A DNA stretch of 64,000 nucleotides from Holtiella tumoricola (GCF_027857615.1 NZ_JAQIFT010000007.1:1-64000); one strand, 5' to 3'. Shown: positions 31,570-40,589, counted from the stretch's first letter. Numbers and translations are program-made. Notes: generated by a model not told the origin, from the sequence alone.

Positions 31570-33780
31570 ATGAACCTAAAGCAAATTTACAATTTTGTTG
31601 CCAGGTTAAATAAACGAGATAAACCGTACATAATTGTAGATGAACAAATTACACTAGAGGCTGGCAAGTGGGAAGGCTTTTTAGAGCATGACCATGTTCT
31701 AGAGAAAACTATAGAAATTTATACGTTGCCTAATAAGGCAGGAGACCGTGTATTAGCTTATACCTTAGATAAAAAAGAAGAGGTTTGGAAGACTTATCTT
31801 AAAGTATTTAGCCAATATGAGGCCCTATACATTACCTATGAGACTTATGGAGATATGGTAGAAGCTGAAGATATTAATAAATTGCAAGGTGCAGCTTACT
31901 ACTTAGAAAATCTTATAAATCATGTAAAGAATAAACTAGATTTTCATCATGAGGATAAGGTAAGTCATATTACAGGTAATGAAAGAGAAAGTTGGAATAG
32001 TAGAGCCTTTCAAAGGGATTTAGATATAACAAATGAAAACTTAAGAACTACGAATGAAAATCTAGAAGCTACTAATCAGAATCTAGGATTAGCACAGCAA
32101 GAAATACTAAATCATAAAAATACAAAGGATAACCCACATGCTGTAAATAAACATCAGATTGGACTTGGAAATGTAGAAGATATCCAACAAGCTTCTAAAG
32201 CTGAGTTTATTTTACATAAAGAAGATTTGAGTAACCCACATCAAGTCACTAAAACGCAAGTAGGATTAGGAAATGTAGACAATATTCAACAGGCCTCTAA
32301 GACGGAGTTCAATGCACATGATTCAGATACAATACGACACTTGACTTCTACAGAGAGAGCCAACTGGAATGACAAGTATACACGCAATGAAATAGATAAT
32401 AAATTGGCTGCTTTGGAGATGAACATAGATTGGAAAGAATCAGTTGACACCTTTGCAGATATTGCAACGACTTATCCAGAGCCTCAAGATGGTTGGACAG
32501 TTAATGTGAATGACACAGACTATACATATAGGTTTAATGGCACTAAGTGGATTGCTGTTAGTGCGAACGCTATTCCTAAAGCTACAAGCCAGATAGATGG
32601 ACTTATGGCTAAAGAGGATAAGAATACTCTGGATGATATGAATAGTAAAAAACATACCCATGGCAATAAGGGGATTATAGATGCACTAACACAAACAGTG
32701 ATAAATAATTGGAATGCAGCTTATACACATCTATCAGATGCCATTAAACATATAACTGCAGCTGAAAGAAATTTATGGAATACAGTATCCAATAAAGTAG
32801 ATAAGGTAAGTGGAAAAGGATTAAGTACTGAAGATTATACAACAGCTGAAAAAAGTAAGTTATCTGGTATAGAGGCTAATGCTAATAGATATGTACATCC
32901 TAATGATGCTAACACGCGTCATGTTACAGATACGGAAAAAGCTACATGGAATGGAAAAGCCAATGCTTCCCATGGTAATCATGTTCCTGCAACTCAAACA
33001 GTTAACAATAAGAAATTCCTAAGGTGTGATAATACCTGGCAAGATGTAACACCAGGTAATATAGGTGCAGCAGCACTAGAACATGATCATGATAGTAGAT
33101 ATTATACAGAAACGGAGGCTAATGCTAAGTTTGTCTCAAAAGAGGATTTAGGTGCTGCTGGTTATGGTGATATGACTAAGGCCGTATATGACACTAATGG
33201 CAATGGAGTAGTAGATAGAGCTGAATCTGTAGCGTGGACAGGTGTTACTGGTAGGCCTTCTTCATTACCAGCAAATGGTGGAAATGCTGATACCGTAGAT
33301 AATTTACACGCTTCTAGCTTTACAAGGGTACATTCAGGTTCAGTAAACTTTGGTGGGAATAATAATGAAATTACAACGACACAGTTTATCAACTTACTCA
33401 CTAACTTAGGAGCTTTTCAACAGCCACACTGGATTGCTAGAGGTAGTTGGAGTTATGCTTCGAATCAGATTATAACTGATTCTGGATTTGGAAAGATTCA
33501 TTTAGCAGGTTGCATAGTAGAAGTGCTTGGAACATCCACAGCCTATACAATTAGAATTCTTACGCCTACAACATCAAGTGCAGGGAGTGCACTTGCTCTT
33601 AATTCGGAATTTGTTTATATCAATAATGGAAGTAGTTATTCACCAGGATGGAGAAAAATTTGGACAAGTAATAATGATGGGGTAGGTTCAGGGATGGACG
33701 CTGATTTGCTTGATGGTAAACACGCAAGTGATTTTTTGCCCAGAACAGGACTTACTTGGAATGATTTGAAGGGGGTGTAA
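31570..33780 (+). CDS. Large tail fibre protein with pyocin-knob-like C-terminus
   Basis: A 736-residue protein starts right after baseplate J. Residues 1-115 form a baseplate-binding head (FVARLNKRDKPYIIVDEQIT). Residues 150-270 hold two tandem copies of a repeat built as NPHxV-K-Q-GLGNV-xIQQASK, typical of trimeric fibre shafts. A second shaft part has several TSTERANWND/TAAERNLWNT-like repeats, each with an ERxxWN motif. The end is a pyocin-knob-like domain (HWIARGSWSYASNQIITDSG, GSGMDADLLDGKHASDF). It is likely the receptor-binding fibre. It lies between baseplate J and the YmfQ-like gene, whereas PBSX has fibre after YmfQ. Confidence 0.82.
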   Translation: MNLKQIYNFVARLNKRDKPYIIVDEQITLEAGKWEGFLEHDHVLEKTIEIYTLPNKAGDRVLAYTLDKKEEVWKTYLKVFSQYEALYITYETYGDMVEAEDINKLQGAAYYLENLINHVKNKLDFHHEDKVSHITGNERESWNSRAFQRDLDITNENLRTTNENLEATNQNLGLAQQEILNHKNTKDNPHAVNKHQIGLGNVEDIQQASKAEFILHKEDLSNPHQVTKTQVGLGNVDNIQQASKTEFNAHDSDTIRHLTSTERANWNDKYTRNEIDNKLAALEMNIDWKESVDTFADIATTYPEPQDGWTVNVNDTDYTYRFNGTKWIAVSANAIPKATSQIDGLMAKEDKNTLDDMNSKKHTHGNKGIIDALTQTVINNWNAAYTHLSDAIKHITAAERNLWNTVSNKVDKVSGKGLSTEDYTTAEKSKLSGIEANANRYVHPNDANTRHVTDTEKATWNGKANASHGNHVPATQTVNNKKFLRCDNTWQDVTPGNIGAAALEHDHDSRYYTETEANAKFVSKEDLGAAGYGDMTKAVYDTNGNGVVDRAESVAWTGVTGRPSSLPANGGNADTVDNLHASSFTRVHSGSVNFGGNNNEITTTQFINLLTNLGAFQQPHWIARGSWSYASNQIITDSGFGKIHLAGCIVEVLGTSTAYTIRILTPTTSSAGSALALNSEFVYINNGSSYSPGWRKIWTSNNDGVGSGMDADLLDGKHASDFLPRTGLTWNDLKGV

Positions 33781-33783
33781 TGG

Positions 33784-34389
33784 ATGGGTTATGGCCAAAA
33801 CTTATATGGAGAATCCTCCTATGGATCATCTCAAGAAAGTACACATGATGAAATCATAGAAGTTGACTTAATGAAATATCTACCTACCTACTGGCATGAA
33901 ATTGAGCAAATGAAAGTTCTTCAAGAAATTTTAGGAATGAACTTGGCTGAGGTGATAGCCTTTAAACAAGATTTATTTAATCAGATGTTTATTGAAACAG
34001 CTACGTGGGGGCTATCAAGGTGGGAGAAAATATTAGGTTTACCCACTGAAATAGAAAAGAATTATGAATTCAGAAGAGAACGCATTAAGTCTAAGATTAG
34101 AGGTTCGGGAACAACAACTAAGCAAATGATTGTAAATCTAGCCAGTGCCTTTTCAAATGGAGAGGTAGAAGTGATAGAGTACCCTAACGAATATAGATTT
34201 GTGGTTAAATTTGTAGGTATAAAAGGTGTCCCTGCTAATATGAAGGATTTAACAAGTGCAATAGAAGAGGTGAAACCTGCACATCTAGCATTTACTTTTG
34301 AATACACCTATAACTACTGGAATAATCTAAAAGCCTACACTTGGTCAGCTTTATCAATACATACATGGGATAAAGTTAAGGTTATATAG
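33784..34389 (+). CDS. YmfQ/XkdU-like baseplate protein (DUF2313)
   Basis: ATG 33784 lies four bases after the fibre stop. The 201 residues contain LMKYLPTYWHEIEQMKVLQE, WGLSRWEKILGLPTEIEKNY and RRERIKSKIRGSGTTTKQMI, the diagnostic YmfQ (P2 gpI-like) pattern. It forms part of the baseplate to which fibres attach. The C-terminal tail repeats YTWSAL-like Trp motifs. Confidence 0.85.
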   Translation: MGYGQNLYGESSYGSSQESTHDEIIEVDLMKYLPTYWHEIEQMKVLQEILGMNLAEVIAFKQDLFNQMFIETATWGLSRWEKILGLPTEIEKNYEFRRERIKSKIRGSGTTTKQMIVNLASAFSNGEVEVIEYPNEYRFVVKFVGIKGVPANMKDLTSAIEEVKPAHLAFTFEYTYNYWNNLKAYTWSALSIHTWDKVKVI

Positions 34390-34403
34390 AAAGGAGCAAT
34401 GTA

Positions 34404-35315
34404 ATGAAAAATACTACAAATTATGGGTTGAAGAAACCTGATGGTACAGATGCAGTGGATATTGCTATTATCAATGAAAATATGGATAACATAGATACAA
34501 CAATGAAAAATAATGAAAAACAAATTAATGCTCTAGCTGGGCAGATTGAAAATATAGATGTTTCAAGTGACGTTAGACAGGTTATTAATGAGAAAGTTAA
34601 TTCTGATCCATCTAAACCACTTAATACTTTAATTAATGAATGGCTTAATTCAGCTAAAACAGCTATTTTAGAGAAAATAAGTACTCTGACAACCCATGTT
34701 ACAAGTCAGCATACAGCTACTAAACATCATGTGAGTACTGAGTTAAGTGGAACTAATAGACATATTACAGATAGTTTAACTGGTACAAATAACCATGTAA
34801 CAGCTTGTAAGGATAATATCAAGGATCATGTTACTGCATCCATAGCAAACGTTTCTGAGAAGAAATATACTATTAGCAAACATTCGTTATTGCAGACTAT
34901 CTATGACGGACCCATTAATAAAATATCGGGTAACTGGATTTATTTAGGTAAGTTTGTAGCTAAACGTTCAGGTACTGTTGTACTTTATTTTAATATTCGT
35001 CAAGGAGTGACAGGAACATCAAAGATAGCAGTACATTCACCGTTCTCGTTGTTACCTTTAGATGGGTCACAATATCAGGGAGTAAGTACACCAACTTTAG
35101 ATTCTACAATGATTGGATTTCCCGTCAATACCGCAAACCCCAACTTTGGCGAGGGTAGAAAATTAGTATATGAATATGGTGCATCACGTGATTCTAATTT
35201 AAATCAAGGTACGTTCTGTAGTGTTTATTTGTTTGCTGGACAAGAGTTACATTTCCACTCTTGGGTAATAGATAATGCACAAATTTCAATTTTTGGTGTG
35301 GAGGAAATTCTATGA
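34404..35315 (+). CDS. Second tail fibre / receptor-binding protein
   Basis: ATG 34404 follows AGAAAGGAGCAATGTA. Residues 1-60 match the common phage fibre start (NTTNYGLKKPDGTDAVDIAI, INENMDNIDTTMK). Residues 90-155 are a coiled repetitive shaft with HV-containing repeats (TTHVTSQHTATKHHVSTEL, TNNHVTACKDNIKDHVTAS). The last 150 residues are a beta-rich tip (VVLYFNIRQGVTGTSKIAVH). It probably recognises the host surface. Its end overlaps the next gene by ATGA. Confidence 0.7.
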   Translation: MKNTTNYGLKKPDGTDAVDIAIINENMDNIDTTMKNNEKQINALAGQIENIDVSSDVRQVINEKVNSDPSKPLNTLINEWLNSAKTAILEKISTLTTHVTSQHTATKHHVSTELSGTNRHITDSLTGTNNHVTACKDNIKDHVTASIANVSEKKYTISKHSLLQTIYDGPINKISGNWIYLGKFVAKRSGTVVLYFNIRQGVTGTSKIAVHSPFSLLPLDGSQYQGVSTPTLDSTMIGFPVNTANPNFGEGRKLVYEYGASRDSNLNQGTFCSVYLFAGQELHFHSWVIDNAQISIFGVEEIL

Positions 35316-35710
35316 CAATATATTTAAGTGGTGATGTTGTTGTTTGGGCACACCCTGATGACACATTCAAAGAACATGAAGAGTATAGGGATGATGAAAA
35401 CTGTGTTACTACCAATGGTGTGACCTATGGTGAATCCCCCAATGATGGTTATGAGTACCAATTAACTTATAATAGGGCACAAAATGAGTTTTCATGGTGT
35501 AAGTTAGGCAAAAGACCTGATGATTTAAAATTAATTATACCGATTATTCACTCAAACACTGAGGCTACTGCGAGTGATAACTTACTTAATATGGAATTGA
35601 GTACAGATACTAATACTAAAGTCGAGAGTGTCGAGAGTGATTCAATTCTTATTATGGAGTTGCTTATGGCGATGGATGAAAAACTAGACCTGATATTAAA
35701 TCCCAAATAG
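35312..35710 (+). CDS. Tail-associated protein of unknown function (132 aa)
   Basis: Start overlaps the fibre stop. The N-terminal half is a compact acidic domain (VVVWAHPDDTFKEHEEYRD, DGYEYQLTYNRAQNEF), and the C-terminal half a long acidic helix (LIMELLMAMDEKLDLILN). It resembles small genes (XkdW-like) that sit after fibre genes and may be fibre chaperones; this is inferred by place only. Confidence 0.55.
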   Translation: MTIYLSGDVVVWAHPDDTFKEHEEYRDDENCVTTNGVTYGESPNDGYEYQLTYNRAQNEFSWCKLGKRPDDLKLIIPIIHSNTEATASDNLLNMELSTDTNTKVESVESDSILIMELLMAMDEKLDLILNPK

Positions 35711-35748
35711 AATTTATATAAATAAAATAATTTAAAGGAGGTATCACA

Positions 35749-35967
35749 ATGATTGATACAGCACAATATCCAGTACAAGTAAGAGCAAATGCAAGATTAG
35801 TAGATGCAGGAAGAAAGAAAGTAGAAAAGTGTCCAGCTGCACAACAAACAGAGATTTGTGTAGTACTAGTTGCTGATTATGAATGGCAGTTAGAAGGAAT
35901 AGGGGAAAAAGTTATTCCAGAAAAGTATCAAGAAGAAGTCAAAAAGGAACTTGGATTAGTAGGATAA
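35749..35967 (+). CDS. Small conserved tail-region protein (72 aa)
   Basis: ATG 35749 follows AAAGGAGGTATCACA. The 72 residues (VQVRANARLVDAGRKKVEKC, EICVVLVADYEWQLEGIGE) look like the small beta/alpha protein common between fibre genes and holin in clostridial phages. Function unknown. Confidence 0.55.
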   Translation: MIDTAQYPVQVRANARLVDAGRKKVEKCPAAQQTEICVVLVADYEWQLEGIGEKVIPEKYQEEVKKELGLVG

Positions 35968-36016
35968 AACAATGATATGTTATATAATAAATATTATTGA
36001 CTAAGGATGTGATTTG

Positions 36017-36409
36017 ATGAGAAATATTAAAAGTAAAATATTATTATTAGTACTAAATAGTATATTATTTATGACGATCTTACTATCTGAATATGTATAT
36101 ACTTCATACTACCCACAAGTTTCTTGGCATGAAAATTCAGGAACTCAATTTTTGGTAATAGTAATGATTTCGGTCCCAATGCTTTTAGTGTTAAGCATTA
36201 TATATTATTTTGTAGGGAAAAAAGGAGTAGTTAAAGGACTTAACAAGAACTTGCCCCTTTTAGCTCTGTTGGTATTTATGTTACCAATATTATTAGATGG
36301 TAGTTTGTCTTTTGTTTTAATAACAATAGGAACTATACTTGGTGCTATATTAACACTAATATCCATATGGAGTGTAGTGAAAAGTATAATAAGTAAAGAA
36401 AATAATTAG
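36017..36409 (+). CDS. Membrane protein with four predicted transmembrane helices
   Basis: ATG 36017 follows AAGGATGTGATTTG. The 130-residue product has hydrophobic segments at about residues 5-25 (ILLLVLNSILFMTILL), 44-66, 78-95 and 98-120, with a basic end (KSIISKENN). It lies between tail and lysis genes and is followed by its own terminator. It could be an accessory lysis or superinfection-exclusion protein, but nothing in the sequence decides. Confidence 0.55.
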   Translation: MRNIKSKILLLVLNSILFMTILLSEYVYTSYYPQVSWHENSGTQFLVIVMISVPMLLVLSIIYYFVGKKGVVKGLNKNLPLLALLVFMLPILLDGSLSFVLITIGTILGAILTLISIWSVVKSIISKENN

Positions 36410-36447
36410 ATTAAAGATATAACGTATGAAAATAAACACAGAATTTA

Positions 36448-36474
36448 GAGCATCTCATTTGAGGTGCTCTTTTT
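36448..36474 (+). terminator. Intrinsic terminator before the lysis cassette
   Basis: GAGCATCTC at 36448-36456 pairs with GAGGTGCTC at 36461-36469 around ATTT, with one wobble, and TTTTT follows. The holin and endolysin genes start 34 bases later and must be reached by readthrough or their own promoter. Confidence 0.8.
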
Positions 36475-36507
36475 AGTGCCTAAACACATAAAATAAGGAG
36501 AGAAAAG

Positions 36508-36948
36508 ATGAATATTGAAAGAGTTTTTGAGATATTAATAGCTTTTATTGCAGCGGTATTTACATTTTTGTTTGGGGTAGCAGATAAGCTTATTTTATTT
36601 CTATTGCTGTTATCGGCAGTTGATTTTTATATGGGATTAAGAAAGGCCTATAGAGGTAAAAGTGATAAAACTAAAAATGGTAGATTGAGCTCCAGAGCAG
36701 CAGCTGAAGGATTAGAGAAAAAAGGAAATATGTTTATGGTTTTGATTGTGGCCAATGTATGTGACCAGATGTTTAATACGGGTGGAATGATTCGAACAGC
36801 AACACTTTGGTTTTATATTACAACAGAGGGGATTTCTATTATTGAAAATGCGGCGCTACTAGGTTTGAAAATTCCTAAGGTTTTAGTAGATATTTTAGAA
36901 GTGAAAAATAGATTAGCAGATGAAGGAAAGGTAAATGAAAATGAGTGA
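36508..36948 (+). CDS. Holin (toxin secretion/phage lysis holin family)
   Basis: ATG 36508 follows AAGGAGAGAAAAG. The 146 residues have two or three hydrophobic helices (IAFIAAVFTFLFGVADKLIL, LLLLSAVDFYMGLRKAYRG, VLIVANVCDQMF) and the GRLSSRAAAEGLEKK motif characteristic of this holin family, also seen in clostridial toxin-secretion holins. It permeabilises the membrane to release or activate the endolysin. It overlaps the endolysin gene by 14 bases. Confidence 0.88.
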   Translation: MNIERVFEILIAFIAAVFTFLFGVADKLILFLLLLSAVDFYMGLRKAYRGKSDKTKNGRLSSRAAAEGLEKKGNMFMVLIVANVCDQMFNTGGMIRTATLWFYITTEGISIIENAALLGLKIPKVLVDILEVKNRLADEGKVNENE

Positions 36949-37633
36949 TTTAACAAAACAATGTAGAGATATAAAACAATTATCAGCACAGGCTCAAAAG
37001 GCTTGTGCTCTTTTTATGGAAGAATGCGAAAGACAAAAGTTAAATGTGCTTATAGTAGAAACATTAAGGACAAAAGAAAGGCAGTACTATTTAGCATGCC
37101 AAGGTAGAACAGTAGCACAAGCAAAAGCTATGGGCGTACCTGTAACATTTGCTGAGAAATATGCTAATCCATCACAGAAGCAAGTTACTTGGACTTTAGA
37201 CAGTAATCATTTAGGTGGTATGGCTTTTGACTTCTGTAAAAATGTAAAAGGGCAAGAGTATAGTGATAAAGCTTTCTTTAATAAGTGTGGAAAGATTGCA
37301 TCTGAATTGGGATTAGAATGGGGAGGAGCTTTTGGAGACTCACCACATGTTCAAGTGCCTAAGGGGTGGAAAGAGCCAGTGATTAAAGAAGATCCAGAAC
37401 TTAAAAAGGCAGTAACTAAAATCATTGATAGTGGCGTGCAGATAAATGATGCGAGCTGGAATAGGTTAGACAGAATTAATCTGAAGAACGTGCCAGCATT
37501 ATTGAGTAAGTTGGGTGGAGTAGATAGGCTTGTGAAAGAAAACGTCATTACAGATGTTACACTTTGGAATACAGGCAAGTATAATGTGAATCATGTAAGA
37601 AGTCTTTTAATTAAATATGGAAGTATATTGTAA
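36935..37633 (+). CDS. Endolysin, M15-family peptidase (L-Ala-D-Glu/VanY-type)
   Basis: ATG 36935 follows AAGGAAAGGTAA and lies inside the holin gene; ATG 36941 is an alternative. The M15C zinc site is clear: SNHLGGMAFD supplies His92 and Asp99, and DSPHVQ supplies His138 with the nearby acid. The C-terminal 80 residues (KKAVTKIIDSGVQINDASWN, LLIKYGSIL) look like a small helical wall-binding part. It cleaves peptide stems of peptidoglycan. A perfect terminator hairpin follows at once. Confidence 0.9.
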   Translation: MKMSDLTKQCRDIKQLSAQAQKACALFMEECERQKLNVLIVETLRTKERQYYLACQGRTVAQAKAMGVPVTFAEKYANPSQKQVTWTLDSNHLGGMAFDFCKNVKGQEYSDKAFFNKCGKIASELGLEWGGAFGDSPHVQVPKGWKEPVIKEDPELKKAVTKIIDSGVQINDASWNRLDRINLKNVPALLSKLGGVDRLVKENVITDVTLWNTGKYNVNHVRSLLIKYGSIL

Positions 37634-37665
37634 GGTAGAGCCTAGGCTCTACCTTTTATTTTTTT
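37634..37665 (+). terminator. Strong terminator ending the phage late operon
   Basis: GGTAGAGCC at 37634-37642 pairs perfectly with GGCTCTACC at 37645-37653, followed by TTTTATTTTTTT. It starts right after the endolysin stop and marks the end of the structural and lysis transcript. Confidence 0.9.
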
Positions 37666-37764
37666 GATTAAATGATGATTTTATTTAAATAATATGATAA
37701 AAATAGATATCTTATAGACTTATAAATTAGAATTTGTCTGTGATTATACAAGGAGAGTTTAGAT

Positions 37765-38060
37765 ATGAATTTTCAGTCAAGTCTTTTTCAAGAGGTTGCG
37801 ATAGAAACAATCGATGATATTTTTAATAATGCGTTATAGGAAAAAGTGATTTGAGAAGCAAAGTTTTGGATGGTGGAATGTTTAATACAACCTATGTTGT
37901 AGAATATGGCTTAGTACATAAGAAAGCTGTTCTACGGTTGAACACTGTAAATCCTGACTTGCTTATGGGATTTGAAGAAAATCTGATGAAAGCAGAGGTA
38001 CATGTTTACAGGGAACAGGCTACGCAGTCATTAAACAAGTATTACAGAATGGTAAGCTAG
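37765..38060 (+). pseudogene. Broken aminoglycoside phosphotransferase/kinase-like gene
   Basis: An ATG at 37765 after AGGAGAGTTT encodes MNFQSSLFQEVAIETIDDIF and stops at 37837-37839. In a shifted frame the text continues GKSDLRSKVLDGGMFNTTYV, then KAVLRLNTVNPDLLMGFEEN and LMKAEVHVY, which matches the N-terminal ATP-binding lobe of aminoglycoside phosphotransferase/choline-kinase-like proteins (GGMFNTTY glycine-rich loop, KAVLRL Lys). The similarity ends at about 38010, where an unrelated tail begins. A frameshift near 37838 plus a deletion removed the catalytic lobe, so no active kinase is made. Confidence 0.65.
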
Positions 38061-38143
38061 GATGGAATCTCATAGAATATCATAAAGATGGGGGTATCCT
38101 ATCTAATAAGCAATTAGAAGTACTTCAGAAAAAATATAAATAA
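38012..38143 (+). pseudogene. Gene tail joined to the kinase remnant
   Basis: From 38012 a third frame reads GTGYAVIKQVLQNGKLGWNL, then IEYHKDGGILSNKQLEVLQK to TAA at 38141-38143. It has no start of its own and abuts the kinase remnant, so it is probably the 3' end of another gene joined by deletion. The sequence looks like a small alpha/beta end domain. Family not recognised. Confidence 0.4.
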
Positions 38144-38301
38144 AATAATAGTAAAGCATAGGAAAGGTTTTGTTAATAAGAAGTTTTTATATGATTTTTT
38201 TTGTAATAAATAAATGAAAATAAAATAATAAAATAATATATATAAATTAATACAATTTTGTTACGATATAAATATAAAGAAAATATAAAGGAGTGATAGA
38301 A

Positions 38302-39218
38302 ATGCAGAAAAAAGTTTTTTTAGAAGAATAATTGCATGGGTTTTAATAGTAACTTCCATATGTTTTTCAGGAACAATCAATATTTTGGCTGAAAATATTG
38401 ATTGTAGTGAAGTTGAGTGTGAAGAGTGCATGAGTGAAGAAATTATTCAATATGCAAAAGCGATGTACTATAATTTAAATGAAAATGAAAGAATGATATT
38501 TGAAAAAGTAATATCAGAGGATAAAGATTTAATAGAATTTCATAAAAAATATATTAATCCTAGCTATACACTAACAATAAATTCACGTGTTAGGCGTAGT
38601 GCTTGGGGCGAGGTGACTAGTGCTGTTAATGCGCTTAAGAATAATTTAAATGCCTTAAATTTATCAGCAGCAGTACGATATGCATTAATTGCATGTGGAA
38701 CAGGTGGCGTTGGAGCTGCATTAGAGCCCACTTTGGTTGGAGAGGCTATAGCAGCGATTATAGTTGGTGTTCCAACAGTAACAGTAGTAGCATTGAATTG
38801 GGATGAAGTAAGTAAAAATTGGGATGGAATTGTAAAGGCATTTGAAGATGCATTTAGACCATTGGGGAGAAAGGTCACCAGGAGTATAACAGTTGCACTA
38901 GATAAACTTAGAGATAAAGCTAAAAGATCAGAAAAAGATGAACCAAAAGTTGAAGATGTTGCAGGAAGAAGTGGATGGACAAAAGAAAAAAGTGAAGATG
39001 AAGTTTTAAGCAAGGTTAATGGTAAGAAGGCACCTGCTACAAAGGGAAGAGATGGAACTGTAAAAATACCTGTTGTTGATAAAAAAACAGGTAAAGTTAT
39101 TGGGGAGATACATTTAAAGCAACCTGTTAAAGGAAAAGGAAAAACAAAATATCCGTCACATTATCACGATAAAACGAATAAGTTAGGGAAAGGTTCCGGG
39201 CATCATTGGTATTGGTAA
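38302..39218 (+). CDS. Secreted toxin-like protein with signal peptide one base out of frame
   Basis: AAAGGAGTGATAGAA precedes ATG 38302, but that frame stops after nine codons. One base later in phase, the text reads a perfect signal peptide (FFRRIIAWVLIVTSICFSGT, then INILAENID) and runs on to 39218. The slip lies in an A6-G-T7 homopolymer (38308-38321). The mature part has an acidic Cys-containing start (CSEVECEECMSEE), a hydrophobic region (VRYALIACGTGGVGAALEPT), a basic helical part and a C-terminal domain (TVKIPVVDKKTGKVIGEI, then KYPSHYHDKTNKLGKGSG, HHWYW). The His-rich end and architecture resemble SAR2788-type putative toxins of Firmicutes (recalled, not verified). A probable partner gene follows. 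It is either a pseudogene, a slippage-expressed gene or a base error. Confidence 0.65.
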
Positions 39219-39245
39219 TAAAATACATCATAAGGAGAGCACAAG

Positions 39246-39740
39246 ATGTTTCGAATATGTAACAATATAATAGATTTTAATGTAGGATTTAAAGAAGGGT
39301 TTGAAAATGAAGTTAGAATTTTGAAGAAATTTCTATATAGAGAATCACTTATATTTTTAATGCCAATAGTAGAATGGCCTGAATATCCATTAACTTCTAT
39401 GCAAAAAAGATATATTGAAAATAATTTATATATATCTAATAAAGAGATAATATTCGATACTCCAGAGGATATTATAGAAGAACTCAAAAATTGTAAAATT
39501 CATTGGATACAACCTAGAAATGATAAGGAGATACAAGAATTATTAGAGGATAGCCCATATATGTATAGTTGGTGTATTATACAAAATGGAGAGTATAATC
39601 TACATGAATATGAAATGCTCTTACATATTGAGGAAAACTATAATTATGAAGGGAAGGAATATAGAGCATTAATAATAAAAGAAAAAAATGAGGGAAATTT
39701 TGAAAAAATTATTTTCCCTAAGATATTAAAAGTTATATAA
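39246..39740 (+). CDS. Probable immunity/antitoxin partner of the upstream toxin-like protein
   Basis: ATG 39246 follows AAGGAGAGCACAAG, 27 bases after the toxin-like stop. The 164-residue cytosolic protein is acidic and rich in aromatic residues (IFLMPIVEWPEYPLTSMQKR, NCKIHWIQPRNDKEIQELLE, YMYSWCIIQNGEYNLHEYE). It has no signal peptide or known motif. A small acidic gene right behind a secreted toxin-like gene is the usual layout of toxin-immunity pairs. A 40-bp palindrome follows. Function is inferred from position. Confidence 0.5.
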   Translation: MFRICNNIIDFNVGFKEGFENEVRILKKFLYRESLIFLMPIVEWPEYPLTSMQKRYIENNLYISNKEIIFDTPEDIIEELKNCKIHWIQPRNDKEIQELLEDSPYMYSWCIIQNGEYNLHEYEMLLHIEENYNYEGKEYRALIIKEKNEGNFEKIIFPKILKVI

Positions 39741-39761
39741 AAGTAATTTAGGAATAATATA

Positions 39762-39801
39762 GAGCTACTTTTTATAGTGTTAACACTATAAAAAGTAGCT
39801 C
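39762..39801. terminator. 40-bp perfect palindrome, likely bidirectional terminator
   Basis: The 40 bases from GAGCTACTTTTTATAGTG to CACTATAAAAAGTAGCTC form a single perfect palindrome. As RNA it would give an 18-bp stem with a TTAA loop. It lies just after the probable immunity gene. Its arm shares GCTACTTTTT with the hairpin at 40590-40615. Confidence 0.75.
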
Positions 39802-39825
39802 CGTTTAGTTTAAGTATAGAGATAT

Positions 39826-40163
39826 AAAGTATTTATTGATGATTCTAAATAATATAGATGGTTGAAAGGTAAACTATATAGTGAGAATTTGTTAAATACA
39901 TACATTTAAGTGATTACAGATAAAAATTTATATGATATGATTCACAAATATTATATAAATTTTGATTTGAGGAATGTACAAAAATTCTTTTTCTAATTTT
40001 ATATTCAGTAGAAAATATAAGACATGATAGTTATAATCCACAAAGATGGGGAATCAAGCAATATATGGAACAGGGAAGAAGTTACCCAGAATACCTTTTA
40101 GAAAGTTCTTGCAGAATAGCTAACCCAGCAGCACAAAGTGCGCAGGCTTTAATCAAACGATGA
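39826..40163 (+). pseudogene. Decayed gene with internal stops and a frameshift
   Basis: A reading frame can be followed from 39826 (KVFIDDSK, stop, YRWLKGKLYSENLLNTYI, stop, VITDKNLYDMIHKYYINF) and, after a frameshift near 39980, as ECTKILFLILYSVENIRHDS, then YNPQRWGIKQYMEQGRSYPE and a final NPAAQSAQALIKR to TGA at 40161-40163. The density of stops shows decay. I do not recognise the family. Confidence 0.45.
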
Positions 40164-40196
40164 AGGAGAGGGGGATAGCCTATAAAAAATTAATAG

Positions 40197-40361
40197 AAGA
40201 TTGGAAAAGATACTAACCACAATGGAAACCAAGGATAGACAGGTGAAAAAATTGATGAGGGCAAAAAAGTAACTTTTGAAAAGACGGGTTCGCATGAAAA
40301 AGGGATTATGCTGAGGTATGAAGAACTAGAAAGTGTAGAAAGAACAAAATGGAAAGAATAA
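40197..40361 (+). pseudogene. Gene fragment with an internal stop
   Basis: A frame reads KIGKDTNHNGNQG, a TAG at 40236-40238, then TGEKIDEGKKVTFEKTGSHE and KGIMLRYEELESVERTKWKE to TAA at 40359-40361. The composition is coding-like (charged, with an EKGIMLRYEEL strand-helix pattern), but there is no start. It is probably another remnant of an accessory gene. The remaining DNA up to 41279 is AT-rich and holds only the hairpins listed. Confidence 0.35.
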
Positions 40362-40589
40362 TATATATACAAGTAATGAAAGGATACATTAGAGAAAATT
40401 AAAAAGTTACTTACTAAGGGTGATAAATAATTATCATTTGAGAGCAAGTAACTTTATTTTTATATGAAAATAAGAGTACACTAATCTACTTATAAGTTAT
40501 TTTCTATAGAGATATGTAAAACTAGCTGTATTACAATAATGTAATTATAATGTCGTGATATATGTAAAGCAAATGTATTTTAAATAATA

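Noticed and set aside
31990..32880. Repeats in the fibre gene as a CRISPR array or diversity-generating template
   Set aside because: The repeats are in-frame protein shaft repeats of unequal spacing; there is no reverse transcriptase, variable repeat pair or spacer regularity.
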